56,593 nt of DNA, taken from assembly GCF_001304695.1 (NCBI RefSeq), contig NZ_JFAQ01000091.1, positions 1 through 56,593 of the forward strand. Direction: 5' to 3'. This document shows, piece after piece, positions 20,101 through 28,649 of this stretch. The stretch comes from Xanthomonas axonopodis. GTDB taxonomy: Bacteria > Pseudomonadota > Gammaproteobacteria > Xanthomonadales > Xanthomonadaceae. A model generated the notes under the pieces. That model searched no databases. It saw nothing but the letters and a program-made list of their open reading frames with translations, and had not been told where the DNA came from. The position numbers and the translations under genes were made by a program. Each line of letters begins with the position of its first letter. Positions within the stretch are counted from its first letter, which is position 1.

Positions 20101-21068
20101 TCCAGGTGCTGCAGTTGCGCTGCCTGGCCCAGGCGCAGCAGCGGCGCGTCCACGCGCCAGCCGCCATCGATGGTCTGCCAGCGCGCACGCGCCTGCAGCC
20201 GTTCCCAGGCGAGCGTGCGCCGCGCGGTCTCGTCCGGCAGCGCGTCCCCGGACAGGCGTAGCTGCTGCAGGTCGACATCCACGCTCACCGCGGCGATCCG
20301 GCGTGCGCGCAGTTGCGCCCAGGCCTGCAGTCGCCCACCACCGCCATCCACGCGCATGCCGCCGAACTGCAGCAGCGACGCCCATGCGGACAGGTCGGCC
20401 GGGTCGGCTTGCATGTAGGCGCTGCCGTCGCCGCTGTCGCGGTCGAATTCCAGCACCGCCGTCAGCGGCGCGCGCTTGAGATCGATCCAGCTACGGCTGC
20501 CCACCTTCACGGTCGAGCCGCTGACGCGCAGGCGCAGGTCGATGCGCGGCAGCGTGCTATCCAGGCCGATCGAGGGCACGGCCACATGCAGGCGCGCCTC
20601 AGCCAGCTGGATCTCGCCAAGCCGGCGCAGCGCATCCAATGGGTCGGAGTTTCCGCCGCCGGGCATGCCCTGGACCGACCACACACCGTCGTCGCTGCGC
20701 TGCAAGGTCAGCGCCAGGCCCCGCAGGCGTATCTCGGTCAGCGAGTGGCCCGGCAGCAACCCGGCGTACATCGCCAGTAGGACCTCGGCCTGGCCGACGC
20801 GCACCTCGCCATGCGGACCGATGCGCAGCCCATCCAGCCGCAGCAGCGGACCGCGCCGAGTCCATTCGGTCTGCAGCCGATCGAACGCAATCGGCTGACC
20901 GGCATGCTGGCTCAGCCACTGCGCAATCTGCTGCGGATGTTCCTCGGCCAACGGCAGCGCCTGGCTGGCCGCGCCCACCAACAACGCGACCGCCACCAGC
21001 GCAAGCGCGCAGGCAGTGATCGCATAGCGGCGAAACAGACGCAGACGGCGGCGCAGCGGGGTGGGCAT
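17139..21068 (-). CDS. yhdP: YhdP family AsmA-like membrane protein
   Basis: A protein of 1309 residues. It has one N-terminal membrane anchor (about residues 15-38: YAITACALALVAVALLVGAA) and a very large periplasmic part rich in beta strands. The family is an AsmA-like bridge-type transporter proposed to move phospholipids to the outer membrane. The C-terminal AsmA2 region is seen at NGQLLEVDPGAGRVLGLLSV followed by PRRLMFDFRDFFSKGLAFNKLAG and a GPAADIAIRG motif. The final 40 residues are Lys/Pro-rich and probably cytoplasm-unlike, disordered tail. The start at 21068 (MPTPLRRRLRLF) removes an extension translated from a repeat. It lies in the usual order maf-rng-yhdP. Confidence 0.9.
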   Translation of the reverse strand: MPTPLRRRLRLFRRYAITACALALVAVALLVGAASQALPLAEEHPQQIAQWLSQHAGQPIAFDRLQTEWTRRGPLLRLDGLRIGPHGEVRVGQAEVLLAMYAGLLPGHSLTEIRLRGLALTLQRSDDGVWSVQGMPGGGNSDPLDALRRLGEIQLAEARLHVAVPSIGLDSTLPRIDLRLRVSGSTVKVGSRSWIDLKRAPLTAVLEFDRDSGDGSAYMQADPADLSAWASLLQFGGMRVDGGGGRLQAWAQLRARRIAAVSVDVDLQQLRLSGDALPDETARRTLAWERLQARARWQTIDGGWRVDAPLLRLGQAAQLQHLDGLSIAGGRRYAVVAKHVDVSGLIAAAALSEQLSPTLRRWLSLSKPQLRVADLQVAGEQGGDLRAQGRIEALGFLPVGNAPGISGLRGTIDGDAQGVELDPAPDATLRFDWPTGFGVVHEIQLAGKLVGWREGAGWQVATPALRVQGKDYGANVRGGLWFQGDGTRPRMQLAAQLDDVALPVARKFWIRSKMSDAAIDWLDMAVAGGTVTGGTGLVSGDLDDWPFDNNDGRFEAFGQIRDGVIRFQPDWPAMEQVQANLSFIGNGFSLHGQGDLAGTPIAQLEAGIPSFATSELYVRASTQADAAQLLGMLRKSPLERRYGDTLRNLTVSGPAAVTFDLLRPLRTHGVGGHLQGTVALQGAKLADARWDLDFDQVSGQAEYRDTGFAAERLSVQHQGRSGELSLRAGGLVQDPGQAFEARLGATLDAKELFDRAPQMEWLRPYVHGSAPWEVGVDVPLPPPGQTDANAVLTLWSNLVGTTLDLPAPLDKAASEPLDTRVKVALPLGDGDIDVGFGKLVALKASSHGAQTGVRVVMGTDTVTERPPANGLVVAGRAASLDAIDWISLARGSSSDADMPPLPGQPAVPAKDPMPLQQVDVQADRLLMIGGVFPQTRLRLRPTRDTVAVTLDGPSLAGQLTVPNADGATVQGTLKTVHWQPVEAPAEPSAPEPGDPLAGALPEPARRAVAEFDPVSIPPLALDIDDLQIGKMTFGAATLRSSRLTDGMQVDQLQLRSDDQNIGLTGAWRGKGEAASTRLSARVDSRNLGNLLQNLTLGGQLRGGEGQLELNAGWQGSPTGFALGSLDGNLKVDVRNGQLLEVDPGAGRVLGLLSVAQLPRRLMFDFRDFFSKGLAFNKLAGEVRFGEGFARTDAIRIEGPAADIAIRGQTDLRAQTFDQTVDVNPKAGNLLTVVGAVAGGPVGAAVGAAANAVLGKPLGAIGAKTYHVTGPWKDPQVDVVEREAREPAPSKPAAPSGKPGKPGKTDPTQR

Positions 21069-21075
21069 CAGGAGC

Positions 21076-21104
21076 GGGGATTGGGCATTGGGGATTCGGA
21101 ATTG
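21076..21104 (+). repeat. GGGATT-type dispersed repeat (copy 3)
   Basis: GGGGATTGGG and TTGGGGATTCGG units just upstream of the yhdP start. A copy in inverse orientation lies at 21180-21210. Confidence 0.6.
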
Positions 21105-21179
21105 GTTGCAGCATGACCGCATGCGGTCACTTCAAGCGCCGTTGTCGGGCCAAGCCACGCTACCAGAGCCGGCTTTGAC

Positions 21180-21210
21180 CAATCCCGAATCCCGAGTCCC
21201 CAATCCCGGC
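21180..21210 (-). repeat. GGGATT-type dispersed repeat (copy 4, inverse)
   Basis: CAATCCCGAATCCCGAG and CCCCAATCCCGGC units directly after the rng stop. With copy 3 it flanks the 75-bp rng-yhdP spacer as an inverted pair. Confidence 0.6.
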
Positions 21211-21211
21211 C

Positions 21212-22711
21212 TCACAGCAACACGACATCAAACTGCTCCTGCAAATACTGGTCGTCGGACTGGAAGCGAATGCTCTTGCCGAGGAACTCTTCCAGTTCGG
21301 CCACGGCGGCGGACTCTTCCTCGGTGATGCGGGCGACCACTTTCGAGGAGGCGATCACCAGCAGGCGCGCGGCATCGAACTGGCGCACGGCGCGAGTGAT
21401 TTCGCGGAAGATCTCGTAGGTCACCGTTTCGGCGGTCTTGATGGTGCCGCGCCCGCCGCAGTGCCCGCAGGTCTCCGACAGCTGTCGCTCCAGGCTTTCG
21501 ACGGTGCGCTTGCGGGTCATCTCCACCAGGCCCAACGGCGAGAATTCGTACACGGTGGTCTTGGCGTGATCGCGTGCCAGCGCTTTTTCCAAGGTGCGCA
21601 GCACCTGCCGGCGGTGCTCCGGATCGTCCATGTCGATGAAGTCGATGATGATGATGCCGCCCAGGTTGCGCAGGCGCAGTTGCCGCGCCACCGCCTGCGC
21701 GGCCTCCAGGTTGGTGCGAAAGACGGTTTCTTCGAGATTGCGCTGACCGACGAACGAGCCGGTATTGACGTCGATGGTGGTCATCGCCTCGGTCTGGTCG
21801 ATCACCAGATAGCCGCCGGACTTGAGCGGCACCTGCTTGTTGAGCGCGCGCCCGATCTCGTCTTCGACCCCGTACAGGTCGAAGATCGGCCGGTCGCCGG
21901 TGTACAGCTCCAGTCGCTCGGCCAGCACCGGCATGTACTTGGCCACGAAGGCCTGCAGCTGCACGAAGGTCTCGTTGGAATCGACCTTGACCTTTTCCAC
22001 GTCGCGGCGGATCAGGTCGCGCACCGCACGCAGCGGCAGGCTCAGGTCTTCGTAGATGATGCTGCACGGCGGTGCTTCACGGCCGCGGCGCTCGACCACA
22101 TTCCACACCCGCGACAGGTAGGCGATGTCCTCGGCGAGCGCCTCGGCCGGCTGGCCTTCGGCATTGGTGCGGATGATGTAGCCGAAGCCGCCATGCTGGG
22201 CCGAGACCTCGCTGACAATGGTCTTCAGGCGCAGCCGCTCGGCTTCGTCTTCGATGCGCGCCGACACCCCAACCACCTTGGACTGCGGCAGCAGCACCAG
22301 ATAGCGCGAAGGAATGCTGATCTGCGTGGTCAACCGCGCACCCTTGGTGCCGATCGGATCCTTGACCACCTGCACCACGATCTCCTGGCCGTCGCGCAGC
22401 AGCTCCACGATCGGCACCGAGGCCGGCGGCGGCGGCGGGATCGGGGTTTCTTCGGTATCGACCACGCTGGCCGGCGCCGGTGCCAGACGGACCACATCGT
22501 TGGCGTGCAGGAACGCGGCACGCTCCAGCCCCACTTCGACGAAAGCCGCCTGCATGCCCGGCATCACCCGCTGCACCTTGCCCTTGTAGATATTGCCCAC
22601 CACGCCCCGGCGCCAGCCGCGCTCGATATGCAGCTCCTGCAGCATGCCGTTCTCGATCACCGCCACACGGGTCTCGCGCGGGGTGACGTTGACCAAAATC
22701 TCTTCCGACAT
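21212..22711 (-). CDS. rng: Ribonuclease G
   Basis: The 499-residue endoribonuclease matures 16S rRNA 5' ends and degrades mRNA. The N-terminal S1 domain is seen at GVVGNIYKGKVQRVMPGMQAAFV..; the catalytic Mg-binding aspartates lie in TTIDVNTGSFVG and IIIIDFIDMDD; the zinc-link type CGHCGGRG is near residue 408. It lacks the long C-terminal scaffold of RNase E. The start ATG overlaps the maf stop (TGATG), so the two are co-translated. An extra in-frame TTG lies one codon upstream. Confidence 0.93.
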   Translation of the reverse strand: MSEEILVNVTPRETRVAVIENGMLQELHIERGWRRGVVGNIYKGKVQRVMPGMQAAFVEVGLERAAFLHANDVVRLAPAPASVVDTEETPIPPPPPASVPIVELLRDGQEIVVQVVKDPIGTKGARLTTQISIPSRYLVLLPQSKVVGVSARIEDEAERLRLKTIVSEVSAQHGGFGYIIRTNAEGQPAEALAEDIAYLSRVWNVVERRGREAPPCSIIYEDLSLPLRAVRDLIRRDVEKVKVDSNETFVQLQAFVAKYMPVLAERLELYTGDRPIFDLYGVEDEIGRALNKQVPLKSGGYLVIDQTEAMTTIDVNTGSFVGQRNLEETVFRTNLEAAQAVARQLRLRNLGGIIIIDFIDMDDPEHRRQVLRTLEKALARDHAKTTVYEFSPLGLVEMTRKRTVESLERQLSETCGHCGGRGTIKTAETVTYEIFREITRAVRQFDAARLLVIASSKVVARITEEESAAVAELEEFLGKSIRFQSDDQYLQEQFDVVLL

Positions 22712-23283
22712 CAATGCGCTCCGAAGGCTGTGAGCAACTGCAAGGTGTGATAAAGCGGCAATCCCATCACGCCGGAATAGCTGCCGGACAGATGGGCGAT
22801 GAAGCGTTCGGCGCGGCCCTGGATCGCATACGCGCCGGCCTTGCCCATCGGCTCGCCGCAGGCGGCGTAGACGGCGATCTGCGCATCATCGAGCGTGTCG
22901 AAGGTGACCTCCGACACCACCAATGCCTGCGCCGGCGCGCGCTGTGCGCAGACTAGAACCACCGCCGTGAGCACCTGGTGGGTGCGCCCGGACAACGCGC
23001 GCAGCATGGCGACGGCGTCGTCCACATCGACCGGTTTGCCGAATACCCGCTCGCCCAGCACCACTTCGGTATCGGAACCCAGCACAATGGCATCGGGGTC
23101 GGCAGCCTGCACCAGCGCCAGCCCGGCGCGCGCCTTCTCCAACGCGACGCGCTGCACGTACTGGTCGGGCGATTCATCGGCTGCGCGCAGCTCGGGCACA
23201 TCCAGTTGCAACGTCTGGAACGGCACATCCAGGCGTTGCAGGAGTTCTTGTCGGCGCGGCGAACGGGAAGCGAGATAGAGCAT
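22711..23283 (-). CDS. maf: Maf-like nucleotide pyrophosphatase (dTTP/UTP type)
   Basis: The 190-residue product hydrolyses non-canonical or dTTP/UTP nucleotides to monophosphates. Motifs: [11 protein letters not shown] (N-terminal phosphate-binding), [22 protein letters not shown] and [22 protein letters not shown] and [11 protein letters not shown] near the C-terminus. The start ATG (23281-23283) gives MLYLASRS. The stop overlaps the rng start by one base. Confidence 0.92.
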   Translation of the reverse strand: MLYLASRSPRRQELLQRLDVPFQTLQLDVPELRAADESPDQYVQRVALEKARAGLALVQAADPDAIVLGSDTEVVLGERVFGKPVDVDDAVAMLRALSGRTHQVLTAVVLVCAQRAPAQALVVSEVTFDTLDDAQIAVYAACGEPMGKAGAYAIQGRAERFIAHLSGSYSGVMGLPLYHTLQLLTAFGAH

Positions 23284-23421
23284 CCGTCCAGCATACCTGT
23301 TGCCTGCACTCGCCCGCTTGCCTGGTGAACGCACACACCGTTGCCAACGGCGTTGTCCTGCTCGACTCACAACATATTCATCGACCTGCCAACACGCTCG
23401 CCACACAGACCAGGAGATCTC

Positions 23422-24156
23422 ATGCGTACCCATCTCAAGCCGTTGTTGCTGGCCCTGTCCATCGCTGCCGGAAACGCCATGACTGCCCACGCCCAACCTG
23501 CGTCGAGCTACACCATTCCCAGCGACGGCACCCTGCTCAACGTATCGGCCGAGGCCGAAGCCAAGCGTGTGCCGGACATCGCCACGCTGTCTGCCGGGGT
23601 GGTCACCCAGGCCGCCGACGGCAACGCCGCCATGCGCCAGAACGCCGAACAGATGAGCAAGGTCATGGCCGCCGTCAAGGCCGCCGGCATCGCCGACAAA
23701 GACGTGCAAACCAGCGGCATCAACCTGAGCCCGCAGTACACCTACAAGGAAAACGAAGCGCCCAAGATCAACGGCTACCAGGCCAGCAACACGGTCAGCC
23801 TCAAGGTGCGCGACATCACCCGCCTGGGCAAGGTACTCGACGCCCTGGTTGCGCAAGGCGCCAACGACATCAACGGCCCCAGCTTTTCGATCGACCAACC
23901 AGAGTCGGTCTACGACCAAGCCCGCGTTGCCGCACTGAAGAAGGCCCAGGCGCGCGCAGAAACTTATGCCAAATCGCTGGGCCTGAAGGTGCGCCGCATC
24001 GTCAGCATCTCCGAAAGCCGCAGCGGCGGCGCGGTCCGCCCGATGATGATGGCCGCCTCGATGCGCTCGGCAAAGGCCGAGATGGACACCCCGGTCGCCC
24101 CCGGCGAGAGCACCTTGTCGATCAACCTGGATGTGACATTCGAACTGGGGCGCTAA
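23422..24156 (+). CDS. SIMPL domain protein (DUF541), periplasmic
   Basis: A 244-residue protein with a Sec signal (residues 1-24, ending MTAHAQ) and a SIMPL/DUF541 domain: [32 protein letters not shown], then [15 protein letters not shown] and the C-terminal strand. Such proteins are periplasmic with suggested roles in oxidative stress; the exact function is unknown. AGGAGAT sits four bases before the ATG. It is divergent from maf and transcribed towards the receptor gene, with a terminator between. Confidence 0.88.
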   Translation: MRTHLKPLLLALSIAAGNAMTAHAQPASSYTIPSDGTLLNVSAEAEAKRVPDIATLSAGVVTQAADGNAAMRQNAEQMSKVMAAVKAAGIADKDVQTSGINLSPQYTYKENEAPKINGYQASNTVSLKVRDITRLGKVLDALVAQGANDINGPSFSIDQPESVYDQARVAALKKAQARAETYAKSLGLKVRRIVSISESRSGGAVRPMMMAASMRSAKAEMDTPVAPGESTLSINLDVTFELGR

Positions 24157-24195
24157 GAAAAAAGAGAACGTCTCCACCCCGAAATGTCGTGTCTG

Positions 24196-24224
24196 CACTG
24201 CCCTCTCCGGAGGGCAGTGTCGTT
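24196..24224 (+). terminator. Rho-independent terminator of the SIMPL gene
   Basis: Perfect 10-bp stem CACTGCCCTC/GAGGGCAGTG with loop TCCG, followed by TCGTTT. 40 bp after the stop codon. Confidence 0.75.
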
Positions 24225-24329
24225 TGCGCGGTCGTTCGGTCCGCCGATCGCTGGTCAAACGCACGGACACAGCGCGTCGGCCACCTTTCGGGACTTGGTT
24301 ACTTGCAAGTGGCTTGAGTCAATTCACAC

Positions 24330-24349
24330 ACGCCTGAATAGGCGTTTTT
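24330..24349 (+). terminator. Small terminator-like hairpin in the receptor leader
   Basis: ACGCCT-gaat-AGGCGT followed by TTTT. It lies 130 bp upstream of the receptor start. It could be an attenuator or a second terminator; no direct evidence of either. Confidence 0.5.
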
Positions 24350-24357
24350 GGCGATTG

Positions 24358-24400
24358 TGCTTAAAAAACCATGAAATTCAGAGAAATCGTTCTTTAAGCA
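24358..24400 (+). promoter_or_regulatory. Perfect 8-bp inverted repeat enclosing a mini-ORF
   Basis: TGCTTAAA and TTTAAGCA are mirror arms around 27 bases. Between them ATG at 24371 reads MKFREIVL and stops at 24395-24397, so part of the right arm overlaps the stop codon. It could be an operator or a leader peptide; it may also be chance. Confidence 0.3.
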
Positions 24401-24476
24401 GGCGCGGCCGCTCTCTAGCATCGGTTGTCAACACACCGTCATCTTCGTGACGCCGCCAATCTGGAGAGCGATACAA

Positions 24477-27400
24477 ATGACCAGCCATGCCGCGCGGCAA
24501 CGCCGCCCGTTCCGCTCAACGTCGCCTGCGCGCTATGGCCGCATCAGCATGCTTGCGCTTGCCCTGAGCGGCGCCGTCGGCATGCTCGCTACCGGCACTG
24601 CGGCCGCGCAAAGCACTACCGCCGGCATCTACGGAAGCGCGCCGGCCAGTGCAGGCGCAACGGTCACCGCGCAGAGCGACACCGGTTTTACGCGGACTGC
24701 AACGGTCGATGCCAATGGCCGTTACGCCATCGGCAACCTTCCGGTGGGCACCTACACCGTCACCCTGCAACGCGAAGGCCAAGCCGCCGAGACCCGCGAG
24801 AACATCGCGCTGCGCGTCGGCGCCGGCACCGATGTGTCCTTCGGCAGCAACAATGCCTCTGATGACACCGCCACCCTGGGCACCATCACGGTGACCGGCA
24901 AGAACATCTCGCCGATGGATGTCTCTGCCACTGCTTCACGTACCGTCATCACGGCCGAGCAATTGCAACGCTTGCCGCTGGCACGCTCGGGCGAAGCGAT
25001 CGCGCTGTTGTCGCCTGGCGCGGTGCAAGGCAGCGGCTATTTCGGCAACGCCATTTCCTTCGGCGGCGCCGGCGTCACCGAAAATGCCTACTACCTCAAC
25101 GGCTATCTCAGCTCCAACCCACTGACCAACATTGGCGGCGTCACCCTGCCCTACGGCGCCATCGACCAGCAGGAGACCTACACCGGCGGCTACAGCGCCC
25201 GCTACGGCCGCTCGGCCGGCGGCGTACTCAGCCAGATCGGCAAGCGCGGCACCAACGAGTGGCACTTCGGCGGGCAGACGCTGTGGCGGCCGAAGAGCCT
25301 GTCCAGCGACTACAAGAATATGTTCTATCCAGACACGCCACTACCCTCTTCCAACTATTCCTATGCCAAACCAGAGTTGCCCGGCACGCTGTACCGTAGC
25401 CGCAAGGGCGACAAGGCCTGGAATACGGTCTTTAGCGCCTATGTCGGTGGGCCGCTCATTGAGGACAGGCTGTTCGTTTTCGTTGCCGCCGAGCAGGAGC
25501 GTACCGAAGGCGTATCGACCGCAAGTCGCGAAGATTCGGTCATCGGCCGAGACACCTATCGCGTGGACGAGCCGAAGGTTTACGCCAAGGTCGACTGGAA
25601 CATCAATGACAGCAACATTCTTGAATTCACCGGCGTCAAGAACAACTACCGTACAAGCGGCGCCTACAGCGATTTCAGCTACCCAGGAGTGATCACCCGA
25701 AGCGCAAGCGGTGCGTTCGCCGATACGGTCAAGGTTGACGACCGTTACTACATCGGCAAATACACCAGCTACATCACCGACGCACTGACCTTCAGCGCGA
25801 CCTACGGCAAGAGCCAGCAGAGCGACTATCGCAACAATCCCAGCCTGGCTCCATATCTGTCCAACGCCAATCGGCAGGATCCGGCCATCACCGGTGGCGG
25901 CGAGATTCGCAACAACCAGACCTCGACCCAGGCACGCGATGGCGAGAATCGTACCCATGGCCTACGCCTGGACCTTGAGTACGTGCTCGGCAGTCATACG
26001 CTGGCCAGCGGCGTGGACAACATGTACTTCAATGCCAACAACGAAGGTGCACTCACCACTGGACCAGGATACACCTGGGCGTACGACAACCTCCCTCCCG
26101 ACGTACCTATCGCCGACTCGTTGGGTGTCGGTCCGGCAGGAGGGGATGGCTACTACGTCTACCGCGGCGTCTTCAAGACAGCCACCAGTATGTCGGTCAG
26201 GCAGAAAGCGTATTTTCTCGAGGACAAGTGGCAGATCAATGATCGTCTGTTGCTTATCATGGGAGTGCGCAACGACAAGTTCACCAATTTCAATGATGCT
26301 GGCAAGGTCTATGTGGAAAGCGGCGACCAATGGGCGCCTCGGCTCGGCATCAGCTGGGATGCGTTTGGCGACTCGTCGTTGAAGGTCTACGGCAATGTCG
26401 GTCGCTATTATCTGGCGCTTCCCAATAGCGTGGCCATTCGTGGTGCGTCGCCATCGACTTACACGAGCGAATATTTCACCTACACCGGTATCGACGCCCA
26501 AGGCAACCCGACCGGCCTCACGCCGATCCCGGTGGATCCGAGCGCCGGCGTCTCGTGCTCCGGCAATGTCGTGTCTTCCAATCGCGAGTGTGGGCAGCAA
26601 CCCGATGCCGCGTCAGTTGCGGCCAACAACCTGAAATCGATGTACCAGGATGAGTTCATGGTCGGGTTTGACAAGACGCTGGGCAGCGATTGGGTCACTG
26701 GCGCAAAACTCACCTATCGCAACCTGGGCACCACCATCGACGATGTCTGCGATTCCGACAAGATGCGCACCAAGCTGACTGCGATCGGCGTTGATCCCAG
26801 CACCGTCAATGTGCCCGGATGTGTCATCTTCAACCCGGGCGAAACCAACTCATTCAGCCTGGCTAACCTGGATGGTTCCGGCCGCACCGCGCTTTCGATG
26901 TCGTCGGCCGATTGGGGCTTCGACAAGAAGGCCAAGCGCAAGTACCTGGCACTGGATCTGTTCCTGCAGCATCCGTTCGACGGCAAGTGGGAAGGCCGCA
27001 TCGATTACACCTTGTCGCGCAACTTTGGTAACACCGAGGGCCAGGTGAAATCCGACATCGGCCAGAGCGACGTGTCCAAGACCCAGGACTGGGATGCGGC
27101 CGCGCTGATGTGGTACTCCGGCGGCTACCTGGCCAACGATCGCCGCCACCAGATCAAGCTTTACGGCTCTTACCAGATCGCACCGGAATGGCTGATCGCA
27201 GGCAATATGCGCATCCTGTCCGGAACGCCACGGTCCTGCCTAGGCTATGTCAGCATCAACGGGACCGACGAGTCTTCCGATGCTGGCGACCCGGTCGGGT
27301 ATGGCTCGTCCTATCATACCTGCGACGGCCAGCCATCGCGGCCAGGCGACGCCGGGCGTTTGCCTTGGACGAAGATCGTCGACCTGAGCCTGACCTATCG

Positions 27401-27587
27401 CCCGGCCTTCGCCGACAACAAGCTGGCCTTTACCCTGCAGGGCTTCAATATCCTCAACGAGCGTAAGCCCTTGCAAGTCAATTCCACCTGGGAAGACAAC
27501 CACTACAAGCTATCCAACACCTACGGCATGGGGGTCAATTTCACCCAGCCGCGCTACGCCGTGCTGTCCGTGTCGTACGACTACTGA
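24477..27587 (+). CDS. TonB-dependent receptor, Oar-like
   Basis: A 1036-residue outer-membrane protein. A signal sequence (cleavage after TAAAQ) is followed by a carboxypeptidase-regulatory-like domain (ATVTAQSDTGFTRTATVD, GRYAIGNLPVGTYTVTLQ; about residues 50-110) and a TonB plug (residues about 130-250, with ITVTGKNI, VITAEQLQRLPL and GGYSARYGRSAGGVLSQI). The rest is a beta-barrel ending in an aromatic strand, YAVLSVSYDY. The Oar/CarboxypepD_reg architecture is common among many Xanthomonas receptors; the substrate is unknown. ATG at 24477 is used because GGAGAG lies 8 bases before it, and the earlier 24447 start lacks one. A TonB-like gene follows. Confidence 0.9.
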   Translation: MTSHAARQRRPFRSTSPARYGRISMLALALSGAVGMLATGTAAAQSTTAGIYGSAPASAGATVTAQSDTGFTRTATVDANGRYAIGNLPVGTYTVTLQREGQAAETRENIALRVGAGTDVSFGSNNASDDTATLGTITVTGKNISPMDVSATASRTVITAEQLQRLPLARSGEAIALLSPGAVQGSGYFGNAISFGGAGVTENAYYLNGYLSSNPLTNIGGVTLPYGAIDQQETYTGGYSARYGRSAGGVLSQIGKRGTNEWHFGGQTLWRPKSLSSDYKNMFYPDTPLPSSNYSYAKPELPGTLYRSRKGDKAWNTVFSAYVGGPLIEDRLFVFVAAEQERTEGVSTASREDSVIGRDTYRVDEPKVYAKVDWNINDSNILEFTGVKNNYRTSGAYSDFSYPGVITRSASGAFADTVKVDDRYYIGKYTSYITDALTFSATYGKSQQSDYRNNPSLAPYLSNANRQDPAITGGGEIRNNQTSTQARDGENRTHGLRLDLEYVLGSHTLASGVDNMYFNANNEGALTTGPGYTWAYDNLPPDVPIADSLGVGPAGGDGYYVYRGVFKTATSMSVRQKAYFLEDKWQINDRLLLIMGVRNDKFTNFNDAGKVYVESGDQWAPRLGISWDAFGDSSLKVYGNVGRYYLALPNSVAIRGASPSTYTSEYFTYTGIDAQGNPTGLTPIPVDPSAGVSCSGNVVSSNRECGQQPDAASVAANNLKSMYQDEFMVGFDKTLGSDWVTGAKLTYRNLGTTIDDVCDSDKMRTKLTAIGVDPSTVNVPGCVIFNPGETNSFSLANLDGSGRTALSMSSADWGFDKKAKRKYLALDLFLQHPFDGKWEGRIDYTLSRNFGNTEGQVKSDIGQSDVSKTQDWDAAALMWYSGGYLANDRRHQIKLYGSYQIAPEWLIAGNMRILSGTPRSCLGYVSINGTDESSDAGDPVGYGSSYHTCDGQPSRPGDAGRLPWTKIVDLSLTYRPAFADNKLAFTLQGFNILNERKPLQVNSTWEDNHYKLSNTYGMGVNFTQPRYAVLSVSYDY

Positions 27588-27611
27588 CGTCTCTCCCGTC
27601 AACGTCGTTTC

Positions 27612-27640
27612 CCCAGCCCTGCAAAGGGCTGGGCTTTTCT
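27612..27640 (+). terminator. Rho-independent terminator of the receptor gene
   Basis: Stem CCCAGCCCT/AGGGCTGGG, loop GCAA, then CTTTTCTT. 25 bp after the stop codon. A second hairpin follows directly. Confidence 0.8.
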
Positions 27641-27648
27641 TGTATCCA

Positions 27649-27676
27649 CGCCCAGCTTCGGCTGGGCGTTTCGTTT
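27649..27676 (+). terminator. Second tandem terminator hairpin
   Basis: CGCCCAGC/GCTGGGCG with loop TTCG and a TTTCGTTT tract. It repeats the core CCCAGC of the preceding hairpin. Confidence 0.6.
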
Positions 27677-27899
27677 GCGCGGATGATTGCCGCGGCCGAT
27701 CCATGCGACATGTGTGAGCAGCGACGTATCCCCGATCACCATGAGGATGACGCATGCCGCGTTGACGGCTCGGCGCAACCACGCAATCGTGCGTGGCGCT
27801 TGTGCGGCTGCCGTCGCTGCGGTAAACCTACGCTACCGGATGGTGACGTGCGTCCGGGTCGCGCTGGTCCTTTCCGCAGTTCCGTTCTGGAGGTGGATG

Positions 27900-28571
27900 A
27901 TGGTTCGCACGCAATCGCAGGTTTCTTCCCGTCCCCTTGGCATCGACACCTCGCGCGTTCTAGCGATAAGCACGGCCGTGGCATTGCACCTACTGGCGGG
28001 CGGGTTGTTGCTGATTCCGCTCTCGCACCGGGCGATTCCACAGCAGGCCGCGCCAAAAGAACGCTGGCTCATGCCGGTCAGCATCCCGACGCCGCCGCCA
28101 CCGCTGGTGCTTCCAGTCAATGTAACGTTCACGCCGAAAACGCGTTCACCGACCAAGACGCTGCCGGTGCCGGTACCGACCTCGGTGGTCAGTGAAACGT
28201 CCGTGGTCGCCAGCGCACCGTCTGCCATTGCCGCAACGGTCTCCGACGTTGTTGCAGACAGCGCTCCGACGACCACCGCACCCAGCGGACCGGTCGAAGC
28301 CGGTCAATTGCAGTATCTGAGCTCGCCGGCACCGAGCTACCCGGCAGCTGCGTTACGCGCAAACCAGCAGGGCACGGTGATGCTCCGCGTGCTGGTCGGC
28401 ACCGATGGGCGCCCGACCGAAGTGAGTGTGCAAACCAGCAGTGGTCATCGCATGCTCGACCTGGCCGCGCGTAGCCAGGTGCTGCGCAGATGGCGCTTCC
28501 AGCCGGCGATGCAGAACGGCCAGGCCGTGCAGGCCTATGGTCTGGTGCCGGTGAGCTTCTCGCTGAATTGA
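27900..28571 (+). CDS. TonB-like energy transducer
   Basis: The product, 223 residues, has one N-terminal membrane helix (ISTAVALHLLAGGLLLIPL, residues about 23-41) with a His typical of TonB helices, a proline-rich linker (PVSIPTPPPPLVLPVN) and a C-terminal TonB domain: PAPSYPAAALRANQQGTVMLRVLVG, then RPTEVSVQTSSGHRMLD and LRRWRFQPA. It couples the proton motive force through ExbB/ExbD to outer-membrane receptors. GGAGG at 27889-27893 fits ATG 27900 (spacing 6). In-frame ATGs upstream lack a ribosome-binding site. Its position behind the receptor suggests a cognate pair; a separate promoter is likely because two hairpins lie between. Confidence 0.85.
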   Translation: MVRTQSQVSSRPLGIDTSRVLAISTAVALHLLAGGLLLIPLSHRAIPQQAAPKERWLMPVSIPTPPPPLVLPVNVTFTPKTRSPTKTLPVPVPTSVVSETSVVASAPSAIAATVSDVVADSAPTTTAPSGPVEAGQLQYLSSPAPSYPAAALRANQQGTVMLRVLVGTDGRPTEVSVQTSSGHRMLDLAARSQVLRRWRFQPAMQNGQAVQAYGLVPVSFSLN

Positions 28572-28649
28572 GCGGCGATCGGATGCGGCGGCCTGCAACC
28601 GCAGCCGCCGCATCGATATGACCGTGTGCACAAGTTTCGTTGGCCGCTC

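Larger units (their letters stand above)
24157..24476. other. Leader and promoter region of the TonB-dependent receptor
   Basis: 320 bases without a long gene. The 5' part holds the SIMPL terminator (24196). The AT-rich 3' part holds a second small hairpin (24330), an 8-bp palindrome (24358-24400) enclosing an 8-codon ORF, and a GGAGAG site at 24463-24468. Confidence 0.6.

Noticed and set aside
27687-27899. 71-residue extension before TonB-like start
   Set aside because: No ribosome-binding site, overlaps terminator region, no family match; GGAGG supports 27900.
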